The position numbers were made by a program, and so were the translations under genes. Below are positions 8,910-18,542 of a DNA stretch of 40,035 nucleotides, one piece after another. Under the pieces are notes generated by a model. The model saw only the letters and a program-made list of their open reading frames with translations. It was not told the DNA's origin and did no database searches. Positions within the stretch are counted from its first letter, which is position 1. Each line of letters starts with the position of its first letter. Source of the stretch: JBKBUF01 sp046290815 (GTDB taxonomy: Bacteria; Bacteroidota; Bacteroidia; Cytophagales; Cytophagaceae); NCBI GenBank assembly GCA_046290815.1, contig JBKBUF010000035.1, forward strand, positions 1 to 40,035, given 5' to 3'.

Positions 8910-11900
8910 ATGAACCGTCATTATCTTTTAAAAGGACTTTTATGCCTATTGGCTATTTTCATCAATAGTTGTGCATCAAAAACAGAACATTCATCTCCCG
9001 AATTGAGTGGTTTTAAATATGAAGAAGATTTCGCTGTGGCAGAAGTGATGGCTGATTCAACAGCTTCACCAGTAAGTTTTAGCTATTCAGCCTCTGGAGT
9101 TAAAAAAGAACCCAAACCTAGTACCTGGAAAAGACAACAGATACCTGCAAACACTGCAAAGCTGTTTGTTGGTGACAAGGAAGAGCTTCCTATTAAGGGA
9201 TCACAAATAGCTGTAAAGATAGATGGCTTCAGAGCCAGAGTTGTAATCGATGCTTATTTCCTTAACAATAGGGAAAGACAAATGGAAGGTACCTTTAAAC
9301 TTCAGCTCCCCTCCGATGCCAGTCCTTTCTACCTTGCCTTTGGTGAATCCGTTGTTCTTGACAAGGAAAAAGAAAGAGCTGCAATTCCATTTGTGAACTA
9401 CTCTGGTGAACTTAAACTTGAACCGGAAAATATTTTAGCACAAAGGTACAAGGACAGCTCTAAAGTTAAAGAAGCAAGAATGGTGGCGAAAGAAAAGGCG
9501 GCAATTGCTTACACAGAAACTGTCAGAGCCAATGTTGACCCTGCTATTATGGAATGGGCCGGTGCAGATATTTTCAATTGCAGTGTATTCCCTCTGATGC
9601 CCGGAATGTTGCATAGAATAACATTCGGATATGATGTAAACTTAACCGAAACTCCCGAAGGCAGAATTTTTTCCCTTCCTGTTCCAAACCAGGGTGCTTC
9701 ACTTCAAATAAATATTGATGCTTCAGCAAAAAATATTGTACCCGAAATCTTACCAAAAAATCTGATATCAGAAAGGAAATCTGATCGTATGATGCTAAAG
9801 GCAATCGACCCTTATGCTGATGAGATAACTGTAAGCTACTCCGGCAATGCGCCTGTTGTCCTGTCTCAAAAAAGCAAAGAAGACACATATTTTGCTGCTT
9901 CAATTACAGCACACCTACCCGAAATTAAACAAAATCTTTCCACTGAGTCTGCAATACTACTGATAGATGTTTCCCTGAGTTCAAATCCTGACAAATTCAA
10001 TGTTTGGGTAAAAATGGCTGATGCCATTCTGAAAAATAATCAAGATGTGATAAAAAATTTCAAAGTGCTTTTCTTCAATATCGAGCAATTCTGGTGGAAA
10101 GAAAACTTTACGGAAAATAATGAAGCAAACAGAAAGGCCCTGGCTGAATATTTAAACAAGTTAGCACTGGAAGGTGCGACTGATCTTGGCTCTGCCTTGC
10201 AGTCCGCTTCACTTGAAGAGAAAACCCATAATAACTTGTTTCTACTTAGTGATGCTTCGATTACCTGGGGAAATTCCGATCCTTTTCACCTGGCGGGAAA
10301 AATCAAAAGTACTGACAGGCTTTTTGCTTTCAAATCAGGTATGGAAGGTACCGATATAAAATTATTGGAACGACTAAGTGGAAAAACAGGTGGTGCGGTG
10401 TATGCCGTTGTAAATGAAGACCAGATCAGCAAAGCCTCCACTGCTTTTAAAAATCAAAGCTGGAAGGTTACGGGCATACAGGCAAAAGGGTGCGAAGACC
10501 TTATAATTGCCGGCAACCCTGAATATGTATATCCTTCACAAAAGCTTATTGTCACCGGTAGGGGTATTCCTGAAGGAAGGATAGTAATACAACTTAGTAA
10601 CGGTAAAGAAAAATTTAATATCGAAACTGAAACAACCAATAAAATCAGTTCAGACCTCTGTAAGAGAGTTTACGGACAGGTAACCACTTCCCTACTCGAA
10701 GATTTCGGGTATCTCACAGAAAAATATTCCAAGTCATATGCAACCCATTTCAGAGTGACAGGCAAAACCTGTTCATTACTGATGCTGGAATCGAAAGAAG
10801 ATTATGCCAGGTTTAATATTAATGATAATGCGGATGCCTATGTAGTAAAATCTAAACCTGCAACTTCGATTATCAATGAAACGCTGCTTTCAATGGGAGA
10901 AATACTAAAAAGCTCAAAGGCTACCTTTGTCAACAAATTAAGGAATCTTGAAAAAATGGCAGGAGTAAAATATGGAATGCCTGCTGCTTTGGAGCTCGCT
11001 ATAGAAAAACTTCCGGAAGAAGCTTTTGATGTTCCTGTAAAAAAACTATCCTGCAAAATTAAAACCAGGGAGCAAATCAGGACGTCAACATTGGAAAATC
11101 TCAATCAGCAGGAACTGGATTACGATGTAATAAACAAAGAAGCCCTTTACAGGAAAGAGAATTATAGTCCTGCAGATGGTTTGAAAACGTTAAGTTCATT
11201 GGTAGAAAAAAGACCGGGAGATGCGGTATTGCTAAGAGATATCGGGTTTACTGCTATAGAATGGGGCATGGAATCTCATGCATACCACCTTTTCCGCAGA
11301 GTGGCAGATGCGAGGCCATTCGAACCACATACCTATCATGCTATTGCCCAAATACTGGCTTCCATGGGAAAAACCGATCTGGCAGTGTTGTATTATGAAT
11401 TAGCGTATGGAGGTGGATGGAACAGCAGGTACGGAGAGTTTAACCGGATTGTAGGAATGGATTATCTGCAGCTTCTGCTGGATATTGAGAAGAATAAAAA
11501 ACCTTTGGTGTTAAAAGAATTTTGTCATTTCAGACAAAAGGAATTAAAGGACGCCTATAAAAAACTGGACAACCAGTTTGTGGTAACCATTATGTGGAAT
11601 ACAGACAATTCTGATGTGGATTTGCATGTGATTGAACCTTCAGGTGAAGAATGCTTTTACAGCAATGCCATCACCAAAAGTGGCGGTAGTATCAGCCGTG
11701 ATATAACCACCGGATATGGACCGGAAATGTATACCACTTCTAAACTCAAAAGTGGAGATTATATGGTTAAAGTAAAATATTTTAACAGCAACCGTAACAG
11801 GGCAACAGCAAGAACAAAAGTATATGCTACCATATATAAAAACTTTGGCCGGGATAATGCTGAAATCATAAGGAAGACCGTAAGTCTGGAGGATAGCAAG

Positions 11901-11942
11901 GAAATGCATTACATTTATACATATAGTAACAAACTGTTCTGA
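8910..11942 (+). CDS. VIT and vWA domain lipoprotein with YfaP-like (DUF2135) C-terminus
   Basis: 1010-residue exported protein. Signal peptide and lipobox INSC at about residue 22. Residues about 85-260 are a vault/inter-alpha-trypsin (VIT) domain (GSQIAVKIDGFRARVVIDAY, LNNRERQMEGTFKLQLPSDA). Residues about 345-510 are a von Willebrand A-like domain with a partial MIDAS (LIDVSLSSNPDKF, LEGATDLGSAL). A TPR-like stretch follows (about 770-850: PADGLKTLSSLVEKRPGDA), and the C-terminus (about 890-985) matches the DUF2135/YfaP type: MWNTDNSDVDLHVIEPSGEE, GPEMYTTSKLKSGDYMVKV. ATG at 8910 is preferred over TTG 8904. Likely a cell-envelope binding protein; its ligand is unknown. Upstream 8684-8909 shows no array or clear terminator. 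Confidence 0.85.
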   Translation: MNRHYLLKGLLCLLAIFINSCASKTEHSSPELSGFKYEEDFAVAEVMADSTASPVSFSYSASGVKKEPKPSTWKRQQIPANTAKLFVGDKEELPIKGSQIAVKIDGFRARVVIDAYFLNNRERQMEGTFKLQLPSDASPFYLAFGESVVLDKEKERAAIPFVNYSGELKLEPENILAQRYKDSSKVKEARMVAKEKAAIAYTETVRANVDPAIMEWAGADIFNCSVFPLMPGMLHRITFGYDVNLTETPEGRIFSLPVPNQGASLQINIDASAKNIVPEILPKNLISERKSDRMMLKAIDPYADEITVSYSGNAPVVLSQKSKEDTYFAASITAHLPEIKQNLSTESAILLIDVSLSSNPDKFNVWVKMADAILKNNQDVIKNFKVLFFNIEQFWWKENFTENNEANRKALAEYLNKLALEGATDLGSALQSASLEEKTHNNLFLLSDASITWGNSDPFHLAGKIKSTDRLFAFKSGMEGTDIKLLERLSGKTGGAVYAVVNEDQISKASTAFKNQSWKVTGIQAKGCEDLIIAGNPEYVYPSQKLIVTGRGIPEGRIVIQLSNGKEKFNIETETTNKISSDLCKRVYGQVTTSLLEDFGYLTEKYSKSYATHFRVTGKTCSLLMLESKEDYARFNINDNADAYVVKSKPATSIINETLLSMGEILKSSKATFVNKLRNLEKMAGVKYGMPAALELAIEKLPEEAFDVPVKKLSCKIKTREQIRTSTLENLNQQELDYDVINKEALYRKENYSPADGLKTLSSLVEKRPGDAVLLRDIGFTAIEWGMESHAYHLFRRVADARPFEPHTYHAIAQILASMGKTDLAVLYYELAYGGGWNSRYGEFNRIVGMDYLQLLLDIEKNKKPLVLKEFCHFRQKELKDAYKKLDNQFVVTIMWNTDNSDVDLHVIEPSGEECFYSNAITKSGGSISRDITTGYGPEMYTTSKLKSGDYMVKVKYFNSNRNRATARTKVYATIYKNFGRDNAEIIRKTVSLEDSKEMHYIYTYSNKLF

Positions 11943-12112
11943 TTTTAACATTGCGTATATAACCTTTTTAAGGTATAAATTTCTGACGCTATAGTATAAC
12001 ATGCCCACGGAAAAATCCATTTATTTTTGTCGGAAAAATATTTTTTCAACATTTATGTAAGGTTAACAATAGGTGTATGTAGTCTCCCCGGCTAACTATT
12101 TAAACACCGAAT

Positions 12113-13432
12113 ATGAAAACAATCAGAAACACCATTATCTATGGAGTCATCTTTTCCATAGCATTTACCTTCTCCTGTAAAAAGGAAAAAGAAAAAACAG
12201 CACCTGCTGAAACGGAACAGCAAACCGCCGGAAATGAAATGGCTTTTCCTAACCGAAAAGGTCAGCTTGTAACAGGTTATATCGATGGCATGCCTGTGCC
12301 AGTAGAAAAAATCGATAATGTTTATGTTTACCAGGGTGACATAATTATACCTGAAGAAGATATAGGTGATTATTCAGGAAGAACCGAAGGAGTTGGAAGA
12401 AGAACAGGAAGGTGGACAGATGCTACATTGTATTACAGCTTTAATAGCAATATAACTGCTACGAAAAAACAAAGGATAATGGATGCGATCAACCATTGGA
12501 GAACAAGAACCAATGTAAAACTGATAGAGCGCACCAACCAGACTAACTATTGTGAATTCATCAATTCTACAGGATGCTCCTCTTCTGTTGGAATGCTTGG
12601 AGGAAGACAGACTATAAATATCGGGGATGGATGTTCTGTAGGAAGCATCATTCATGAAATTGGTCATGCACTTGGATTACATCATGAACAAAACAGAATA
12701 GATCGTGAAAACCATGTAATTATTCATTATGAAAACATCGAACCGGGAAAAGAACATAATTTCAACAGAGTAAGCTCTACCTCTTTCTTCGATCATGGTA
12801 ACTTTGATTTCGGTTCTATTATGATGTACGGCCCTACTTCATTTTCAGTAAATGGCCGTCCTACAATTACTAGAAGAGACGGTTCTACTTATTCAATTCA
12901 AAGAACAGCTCTGTCTTCCGGAGATCTTGGAATAATAGCCAATATGTATCCGGGAGGAATTACCACAAATTATGCACCTAATGTAAGTATTACTTCCCCA
13001 ACAAGCGGTACTAGTTTTACTGCTCCTGCATCCATAACCATTACAGCTTCTGCAACAGATCAGGATGGTACTATTACAAAGGTCGAATTTTTCAACGGCA
13101 GCACCAAACTGGGCGAAAGAACCGTTGCACCTTATACCTACAGCTGGACAGGGGTAGCAGCAGGATCATATACGATTACTGCCAGAGCAACGGATAATCT
13201 AGGCGCAAACAGAACTTCCACCGGGGTTTCTGTAACAGTCAATAATCCAACAACGAATACAGGAACATGCGGAAGTGTGGAAGCCTACTCAGCATCTAAA
13301 GTGTATAGCGCTCCCGGAAATCGTGTACATTACGGTGGAAGAATCTTCGAAAACAAGTGGTGGGTACAGGGAGAGGCTCCGAACTACAATGACCCATGGG
13401 GACCATGGAAATTTATCAGCAATTGTAACTAA
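12113..13432 (+). CDS. Secreted astacin-like (M12A) metalloprotease with Ig-like and chitin-binding domains
   Basis: 439-residue lipoprotein protease (lipobox TFSC at about residue 22). The catalytic domain has the zinc motif HEIGHALGLHHEQNRID (HExxHxxGxxH, about residue 181) and the Met-turn SIMMYGP (about 235), diagnostic of astacins/metzincins. Residues about 289-376 form a bacterial Ig-like domain (NVSITSPTSGTSFTAP, ITKVEFFNGSTKLGE). The end (about 385-439) is a CBM5/12-type chitin-binding module (YSASKVYSAPGNRVHYGGR, FENKWWVQGEAPN, WGPWKFI). It probably degrades protein in chitin-associated material such as arthropod or fungal matrix; this is inference from domain order. A TATTTTTG sequence at 12022-12029 fits the Bacteroidota -7 element, but no good -33 TTG was found. 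Confidence 0.9.
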   Translation: MKTIRNTIIYGVIFSIAFTFSCKKEKEKTAPAETEQQTAGNEMAFPNRKGQLVTGYIDGMPVPVEKIDNVYVYQGDIIIPEEDIGDYSGRTEGVGRRTGRWTDATLYYSFNSNITATKKQRIMDAINHWRTRTNVKLIERTNQTNYCEFINSTGCSSSVGMLGGRQTINIGDGCSVGSIIHEIGHALGLHHEQNRIDRENHVIIHYENIEPGKEHNFNRVSSTSFFDHGNFDFGSIMMYGPTSFSVNGRPTITRRDGSTYSIQRTALSSGDLGIIANMYPGGITTNYAPNVSITSPTSGTSFTAPASITITASATDQDGTITKVEFFNGSTKLGERTVAPYTYSWTGVAAGSYTITARATDNLGANRTSTGVSVTVNNPTTNTGTCGSVEAYSASKVYSAPGNRVHYGGRIFENKWWVQGEAPNYNDPWGPWKFISNCN

Positions 13433-13465
13433 TCCCCTTTAGTTAATATACACTGCGTTTGTCTG

Positions 13466-13498
13466 AGGCCGGTACTCAAATGATGCCGGCCTTTTTTT
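13466..13498 (+). terminator. Rho-independent terminator of the astacin gene
   Basis: Perfect 7-bp G+C-rich stem AGGCCGG (13466-13472) with CCGGCCT (13485-13491) and a 12-nt loop, followed by seven T residues. Confidence 0.9.
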
Positions 13499-13510
13499 AA
13501 TCAGTTTCAA

Positions 13511-14095
13511 TTAATTGGATGATAAAATCTGTATAATATCAGAAGTCTTTAAACTATCTAAATCCAGCCTCAGGAAATAATAATCCTTATCTCTGTAATC
13601 AAAAACTTTGTTCTTATCCTTATCACGCTGCATTTTTATTAATGCGAATCCCAATTTTTCATATACATTCACTGAAACGGCACTTTCCAAAGGAGAAGTA
13701 ATAGCCATCATTTTTTTACCTTTACGATCTGTTATGTATAAAACCGAAGGATCATCATTGTCTATTCTACCATTTTTATTATGATCATTTGGTTTTATAA
13801 AATAATAAATAAACCTGCCGGAATTGTAATTCCATGAATCGATATATGTTTCCTTCGGGAACAAGTTGACTGTGGTATGTTCGTTGAAATTGTATATTAA
13901 AATATTATTTAAACCATTACCCGTATACATAGTCTTTGAGGAAAGCTTTTCAGTTTCTTTCCTTACAGGTATCATCATCACGGCAGAACTATCAGTAATG
14001 ACAGGATTATCCAAATACTGCTCTTCATCTTTCTTTACTTGAGCATTTGAGCAACTAAAAAATAATATACAGAATACAATAATCGGCCATTTCAT
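13511..14095 (-). CDS. Lipoprotein of unknown function with EF-hand-like motifs
   Basis: 194-residue exported lipoprotein (lipobox FFSC at about residue 15). No named family recognised. Two segments resemble calcium-binding loops: DHNKNGRIDNDDPSVLY and DKDKNKVFDYRDKDYYFLRL, which also read as strand-turn-strand units. It may be a surface-tethered beta-propeller fragment or calcium binder. It lies upstream of nothing obvious and shares a strand with the LytTR/kinase pair, but 128 bp and a CTTTGCG repeat separate them. Confidence 0.65.
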   Translation of the reverse strand: MKWPIIVFCILFFSCSNAQVKKDEEQYLDNPVITDSSAVMMIPVRKETEKLSSKTMYTGNGLNNILIYNFNEHTTVNLFPKETYIDSWNYNSGRFIYYFIKPNDHNKNGRIDNDDPSVLYITDRKGKKMMAITSPLESAVSVNVYEKLGFALIKMQRDKDKNKVFDYRDKDYYFLRLDLDSLKTSDIIQILSSN

Positions 14096-14156
14096 ATCTT
14101 TAACTTTATAATTAATATTTTAAAATCTTCAGTTATATTATTATTTCCTCAAAAGT

Positions 14157-14192
14157 CTTTGCGTTCTTTGCGCCCCCTTTGCTCCCTTTGCG
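14157..14192. repeat. CTTTGCG repeat cluster
   Basis: Four CTTTGCG/CTTTGCT units at 14157, 14166, 14177 and 14186 (spacings 9, 11, 9). It lies downstream of the LytTR regulator stop. Unlike the other intergenic arrays, its period is not 7. Confidence 0.8.
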
Positions 14193-14223
14193 TGAAATAT
14201 CTTTACATGCAATTTCCCTCTAC

Positions 14224-14967
14224 TCAAAACCTTGCCAACAACTCATCCTTCTTATTAGGTGAAACATCCACGGTAGATCCATCAGACATCACAACCTGCC
14301 CTCCTTTTCCTTTCAGGTATTTTTTTATATGCTGAACATTGACCAAATGTGATTTGTGGATCCGACAAAAATCAAATTCTTCCAATATACTCTCATAATG
14401 TTTCAGGGTTCTGCAGATCAATAATTTCCTGCCATCTGAAAGGGCAAAATCAGTAAAGTTATCATTTGCCTGGCATCTTACTATATCTTTAACCTGAATT
14501 ACTTCAAAACCTTCCATCAAAGGCAGTACAATCTTTTGAAGCTGCTTATTCATGGTCTGAATATTTTCAATAAGTATTTTGGTATGAAAGCTATGATTAT
14601 CCTTCTGCTTTCCCGCCTTAATCTTTTCCACCGCATTGATAAGCTCGTCAATTTCAATAGGCTTTAAAAGATAATAGGCAGCACTAAGATTAAGCGCCTT
14701 CAAGGCATAATGGCTGTAAGCCGTCACAAATACCGTTTCAAAGGATGACTCTCCCACCTGTTCCAGCAGATCAAAAGCATTGCCATAGGGCATCTCTACG
14801 TCCAGAAACAAAATATCAGGTTTATGCTCCTGCACCGCTGCAATTCCTGTTTTTACCGAATCAGCCAGAGCAAGTATCTCCACATCCGGACAATATTTTC
14901 CGAGATAGTTTTTTAAAGTATCCCTGCTTGCTTCTTCATCATCTACTATTACGGCAGTTAGTTTCAT
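14224..14967 (-). CDS. LytTR-family response regulator
   Basis: 247-residue cytoplasmic two-component regulator. The receiver domain (1-120) has acidic pocket Asp9/Asp10, phosphoacceptor Asp56 in DILFLDVEMP, the switch segment FVTAYSHYALKAL and Lys in YYLLKPIEI. The LytTR DNA-binding domain (about 150-247) has RCQANDNFTDFAL, RIHKSHLVNVQHIKKYLKGK and VDVSPNKKDELLARF. It lies just downstream of the TPR sensor kinase on the same strand, so the two form a cognate pair, joined by a heptamer array of about 70 bp. The regulon is unknown. Confidence 0.93.
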   Translation of the reverse strand: MKLTAVIVDDEEASRDTLKNYLGKYCPDVEILALADSVKTGIAAVQEHKPDILFLDVEMPYGNAFDLLEQVGESSFETVFVTAYSHYALKALNLSAAYYLLKPIEIDELINAVEKIKAGKQKDNHSFHTKILIENIQTMNKQLQKIVLPLMEGFEVIQVKDIVRCQANDNFTDFALSDGRKLLICRTLKHYESILEEFDFCRIHKSHLVNVQHIKKYLKGKGGQVVMSDGSTVDVSPNKKDELLARF

Positions 14968-14973
14968 AGTAAA

Positions 14974-15043
14974 AAAGTTAAAAGTTTAAAGTTAAAAGTT
15001 TAAAGATTCGAATTTCGAGTTTCGAATTTCGAATTTTCGAGTT
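14974..15043. repeat. Composite heptamer array AAAGTTA/AAAGTTT then CGAATTT (array H)
   Basis: Ten phased units: four AAAGTTA/AAAGTTT, AAAGATT, then CGAATTT and CGAGTTT units, abutting the histidine kinase stop codon (15044-15046) and ending 7 bp from the response regulator start. It forms the entire spacer of this two-gene unit. Confidence 0.93.
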
Positions 15044-17020
15044 TTAATGTTTCAATCCTTCCCTCTTCTCAACATCACTGATATAAATACATACCTTTGT
15101 GCCTGTACCTTTATCTTTATCCAAATCTTCTATCTCCACCTTCATCCTTGCGCGATAAAGTTCATTAATAATATCAAGTCTGGTTAAGGTATTTTTCAGT
15201 CCTGTTGAAACCTTTTCCTTTTGGTTGGCAGTCTTTAGTTCTGCGGATCTCTTCCTGCCTATACCATCATCTTCAATTATTACTTTTAATCCTTTGCCCC
15301 ACTTACATATTTCCACCATTAGTAAACCTTTGTCCTCTTTGTATCTCAATCCGTGCCATACTGCATTTTCGATATAAGGCTGAATCAACATCGGTGGTAC
15401 TTCTACCAGTTCTGCATTGATTTCTTCATTTACCTTAAATTCATAATCAAATTTCTCTTTGAATCTCGAATGCTCGAGTGAAAGATAAAGCTTAAGTATA
15501 TTGATTTCTGTTGCCAGGCTGATAAACTCATGCTGAGAGTTTTCCATCACAGTGCGCATAAGCTTTGAAAAATCTGAAAGGTATTTATTGGCAGCCCTCT
15601 CATCGTTTTTGGAAATGTAATTGTTAACAGAGTTCAGTGCATTGAAGATAAAATGCGGGTTCATCTGGCTTCTCAATGACTTTAGAGCCAATACTTGATT
15701 CGCAATTCTTCTCTTTCTGCTGCTCGAATAAATCATGTAGGAACTTCCAAAAACAATCACCAGTCCAAGCGACAATGCATAAATCACCATTCTGGAAAAA
15801 TCCTTTTCTTCCTGAAGCAGCAGAATTCTTTGTTCATTTAGTTTCATATCTTTTTCCAAAAGATCTATCTGCTTTTGCTTTAGGCTCAACTCTTCATTGA
15901 AACTTACTACTGAAGCAAGCTTAGCTTCTTTCTCTGCAAGAAACTCTTCTTTGTCTGCCACATAAGCTGTGTACAATTGCAAGGCTTTATCATAATCACC
16001 TTTTTGTTTGTATACTTCTGTAATGGCTTTCTGCACTTCCAGCTTCTTCGATTTATCACCTGTTTCTTCGGATAATTTTGCGCTTCTTTCCAGATATGGC
16101 AAAGCTTTCTCAGCATCTTTTTGCTCCAGGTAAATTTGCCCTATCTCATAATAATCATCAGTCAAGGCTTCGATATTGTTGGATTTGGTATTCACCTCTG
16201 CAGATTTTTTTCTCAATTCCAGCTCGTCATTCAGTTTTCCTTCTTTCCTCAATGATTTACTGATATTGCTGTAGGACTGGGCTATATTTTTCTGGTCGGC
16301 CTGACCCTCTGCTATTCTCCCGGATTTTTCAAAATATGGTTTTGCTTCCTGCGGCTTTTCCATTGCAAGATAGATATTACCTATCCTGTTGTTAATGTCT
16401 ATCACACCTTCTTTGTTGTTCCTTTTTTCTTCCAGTTGAAGAAGCTCTCTCAATACCACTAATGCATCATTATTCTTTCCTTGTTTTTCATAGATCCCTG
16501 CCACAAGACTTTTGCAGCTTATGATTTCCTGAATGTTTTTAACATTTTCAGCTTCTCCGACACATAATTTATATTGTTCCAATGCCTTATCAAGATTTCC
16601 TCCTTTTTCAAAAGCGATACCTGTATTTTTTCTGGCTTCAAATGCAGCCCTGGTATCTTTAAGACCAGTATAAATAGAAAGGGATTTATTGTAAAATTCA
16701 ACAGATTGTGTGTATAATCCCTGTTGTAAATTCAGCTTTCCCAAGGCAGAATAGGTAGCTGCCTCCGCCTGTTTGTCTTCTTCTTTCAAACTCATAGACA
16801 AGGCCTGCTCAAGGTAATCTAAAGCAGCCTTAGGATCCTTTTTAGAAATATTATCCGCCTTTTGAATAAGAGCGTAAGCATTGGTCTGCTTTATCTCTTT
16901 AGAAGGACTCATTTTCTTCTTGTCCTGTGAATAGCAATTAATGCTTATAGAAGCAAAGAGAATCAATCCGCAGATCCATTTAATCAGGACGACAAAATAT
17001 ATGTTCTTTTCTTTCATCAT
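15044..17020 (-). CDS. TPR-containing LytS-type sensor histidine kinase
   Basis: 658-residue membrane sensor kinase. An N-terminal signal or membrane anchor (about 8-30) precedes six or so tetratricopeptide repeats (about 50-360: ALGKLNLQQGLYTQSVEFYN, NRIGNIYLAMEKPQEAKPYF, YDKALQLYTAYVADKEEF), a coiled-coil (365-410) and a single TM helix (MVIYALSLGLVIVFGSSYMI). The His_kinase domain carries SLRSQMNPHFIFNALNSVNN (phospho-His near residue 457), and the ATPase part has PPMLIQPYIENAVWHGL (N-box) and VIIEDDGIGRKRS (G-box). It is paired with the LytTR regulator downstream. The extracytoplasmic TPR sensor is common in Bacteroidota; the signal is unknown. Confidence 0.92.
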   Translation of the reverse strand: MMKEKNIYFVVLIKWICGLILFASISINCYSQDKKKMSPSKEIKQTNAYALIQKADNISKKDPKAALDYLEQALSMSLKEEDKQAEAATYSALGKLNLQQGLYTQSVEFYNKSLSIYTGLKDTRAAFEARKNTGIAFEKGGNLDKALEQYKLCVGEAENVKNIQEIISCKSLVAGIYEKQGKNNDALVVLRELLQLEEKRNNKEGVIDINNRIGNIYLAMEKPQEAKPYFEKSGRIAEGQADQKNIAQSYSNISKSLRKEGKLNDELELRKKSAEVNTKSNNIEALTDDYYEIGQIYLEQKDAEKALPYLERSAKLSEETGDKSKKLEVQKAITEVYKQKGDYDKALQLYTAYVADKEEFLAEKEAKLASVVSFNEELSLKQKQIDLLEKDMKLNEQRILLLQEEKDFSRMVIYALSLGLVIVFGSSYMIYSSSRKRRIANQVLALKSLRSQMNPHFIFNALNSVNNYISKNDERAANKYLSDFSKLMRTVMENSQHEFISLATEINILKLYLSLEHSRFKEKFDYEFKVNEEINAELVEVPPMLIQPYIENAVWHGLRYKEDKGLLMVEICKWGKGLKVIIEDDGIGRKRSAELKTANQKEKVSTGLKNTLTRLDIINELYRARMKVEIEDLDKDKGTGTKVCIYISDVEKREGLKH

Positions 17021-17236
17021 TTCATTTTCAGATTAAGCCTCCGGATAGAAAACTAATCGTATTACAAAGGTACGTTAAAAGTTCAATCATCTGACAAACA
17101 GCACAATAAAAATTTTCCCTCAGTAAAACAGTCATTTCACTAAGTCAGAATGCAGGCTGGCTAAGTATAGATTTCCCTGCTTTGTTCCAACGCGTACATT
17201 TCAGAAAAATTTGTAAAATCCTTAACAGAAAACGAT

Positions 17237-18427
17237 ATGAGAAATCCAATCAAAACAAAACTGATACTTACACTGACTGTAGTATTTGCCACCGCTGCAC
17301 TTACAATTTTTACAGCTTCAGGTCATAATGTTTCAAAAAGAACAATTGAAAATCCTGCTGATAATACAGAAGTAATCACCACCACTACCACCCGTAAAAT
17401 CAAAGTGGCGCTGCTTCTGGATACCAGCAATAGCATGGATGGTTTAATTGACCAGGCCAAGTCACAACTATGGAACATAGTAAATGAACTTGCTGCAGCG
17501 AAATGCGAAGGAGCTAAACCGGAAATACGAATTGCATTGTATGAATATGGCAATGACAGGTTGCCCGCCAGCGAAGGTTATATCAGGCTTGTAACCCCGC
17601 TTACCAATGACCTTGACAGAATTTCTGATGATTTATTCAAACTTTCTACCAATGGAGGAAGTGAATTTTGCGGACATGTTATACAGACTGCAACAAAACA
17701 ACTTGACTGGTCTCCTGACGGAAATGACCTTCAGGTAATATTCATTGCAGGCAATGAACCATTTACTCAGGGGAATGTAAATTACCGTGAAGCATGTGCA
17801 GAAGCCAAAAGGAGAAAGATTACTGTTAACACCATTTTTTGCGGAAATTATGAGGAAGGAATCAGAACCAACTGGAAAGATGGTGCAGATATAACAGGAG
17901 GAAGTTATATGAGCATAGAGCAGGATAGGAAAACAGTCTATATCTCCAGTCCTTATGATGATAAAATTGCTGAACTTAATAATAAACTAAACAATACATA
18001 TATCGAATATGGTAGAGAAGGTAAGCAGAAAAAAGAAGTTCAGATGATACAGGACAGCAATGCAAAACAATATGGTAAAGCCAACGAAGTAAACAGAGCT
18101 GTTTCCAAATCAACACATGTGTACAAAAACAGCAGCTGGGACATGGTAGATGCCAGTGAAGAAAAAGGCTTCGAGGTAAGTAAGGTTCCTGCAGAGCAGC
18201 TTCCGGAACAAATGAAAACCATGAACGATGAACAGAAGCAAAAATACATAGCAGAGAAAAAAGCAGAAAGAGAAAAAATTAAAGCTGAAATTTTAGAACT
18301 CAGCAAAAAAAGAGAAGCTTACATTACTGCTGAAAAGAAAAAGCAAGGTGAAGATGATAAAATGCTCGACAAGTCAATGATCAATGCGATTAAGAAACAG
18401 GCGAGTGATAAGAAGTTTGAGTTTTAA
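17237..18427 (+). CDS. Exported von Willebrand A domain protein
   Basis: 396-residue protein with an N-terminal signal/TM segment (about 8-30) and a vWA domain (about 52-240). The MIDAS is visible as LLDTSNSMDGLIDQAK (DxSxS), with NGGSEFCGHVIQTA and LQVIFIAGNEPFTQG completing the fold. The C-terminal third is highly charged and helical (QKQKYIAEKKAEREKIKAEI), probably coiled coil. It likely mediates metal-dependent protein binding at the envelope. It stands alone, divergent from the histidine kinase gene; the 216-bp divergent gap contains no array. Confidence 0.8.
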   Translation: MRNPIKTKLILTLTVVFATAALTIFTASGHNVSKRTIENPADNTEVITTTTTRKIKVALLLDTSNSMDGLIDQAKSQLWNIVNELAAAKCEGAKPEIRIALYEYGNDRLPASEGYIRLVTPLTNDLDRISDDLFKLSTNGGSEFCGHVIQTATKQLDWSPDGNDLQVIFIAGNEPFTQGNVNYREACAEAKRRKITVNTIFCGNYEEGIRTNWKDGADITGGSYMSIEQDRKTVYISSPYDDKIAELNNKLNNTYIEYGREGKQKKEVQMIQDSNAKQYGKANEVNRAVSKSTHVYKNSSWDMVDASEEKGFEVSKVPAEQLPEQMKTMNDEQKQKYIAEKKAEREKIKAEILELSKKREAYITAEKKKQGEDDKMLDKSMINAIKKQASDKKFEF

Positions 18428-18428
18428 T

Positions 18429-18537
18429 AAAGTTAAAAGTTTAAAGTTTAAAGCTAAAAGCTTAAATTTTTTAAAAAACCAAATTCGAAATCTGAGAGAC
18501 AAATGCTTTCGGATTTCGAATTTCGGATTTCAATTTT
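18429..18537. repeat. Composite heptamer array AAAGTTT ... CGAATTT with 12-bp inverted repeat (array I)
   Basis: Six AAAGTTA/AAAGTTT/AAAGCTT-type units (18429-18470) start 1 bp after the vWA stop. After an interruption, CGGATTT, CGAATTT, CGGATTT and CAATTTT units (18510-18537) run up to the convergent gene's stop. Within it, AAATTCGAAATC (18481-18492) and GATTTCGAATTT (18512-18523) form a perfect inverted repeat with a 19-nt loop. Confidence 0.85.
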
Positions 18538-18542
18538 AGTCT

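Noticed and set aside
12022..12029. Promoter of the astacin gene (TATTTTTG)
   Set aside because: It fits the -7 consensus, but no TTG at the proper upstream distance was found and it is over 80 bp from the start; not listed as a feature.
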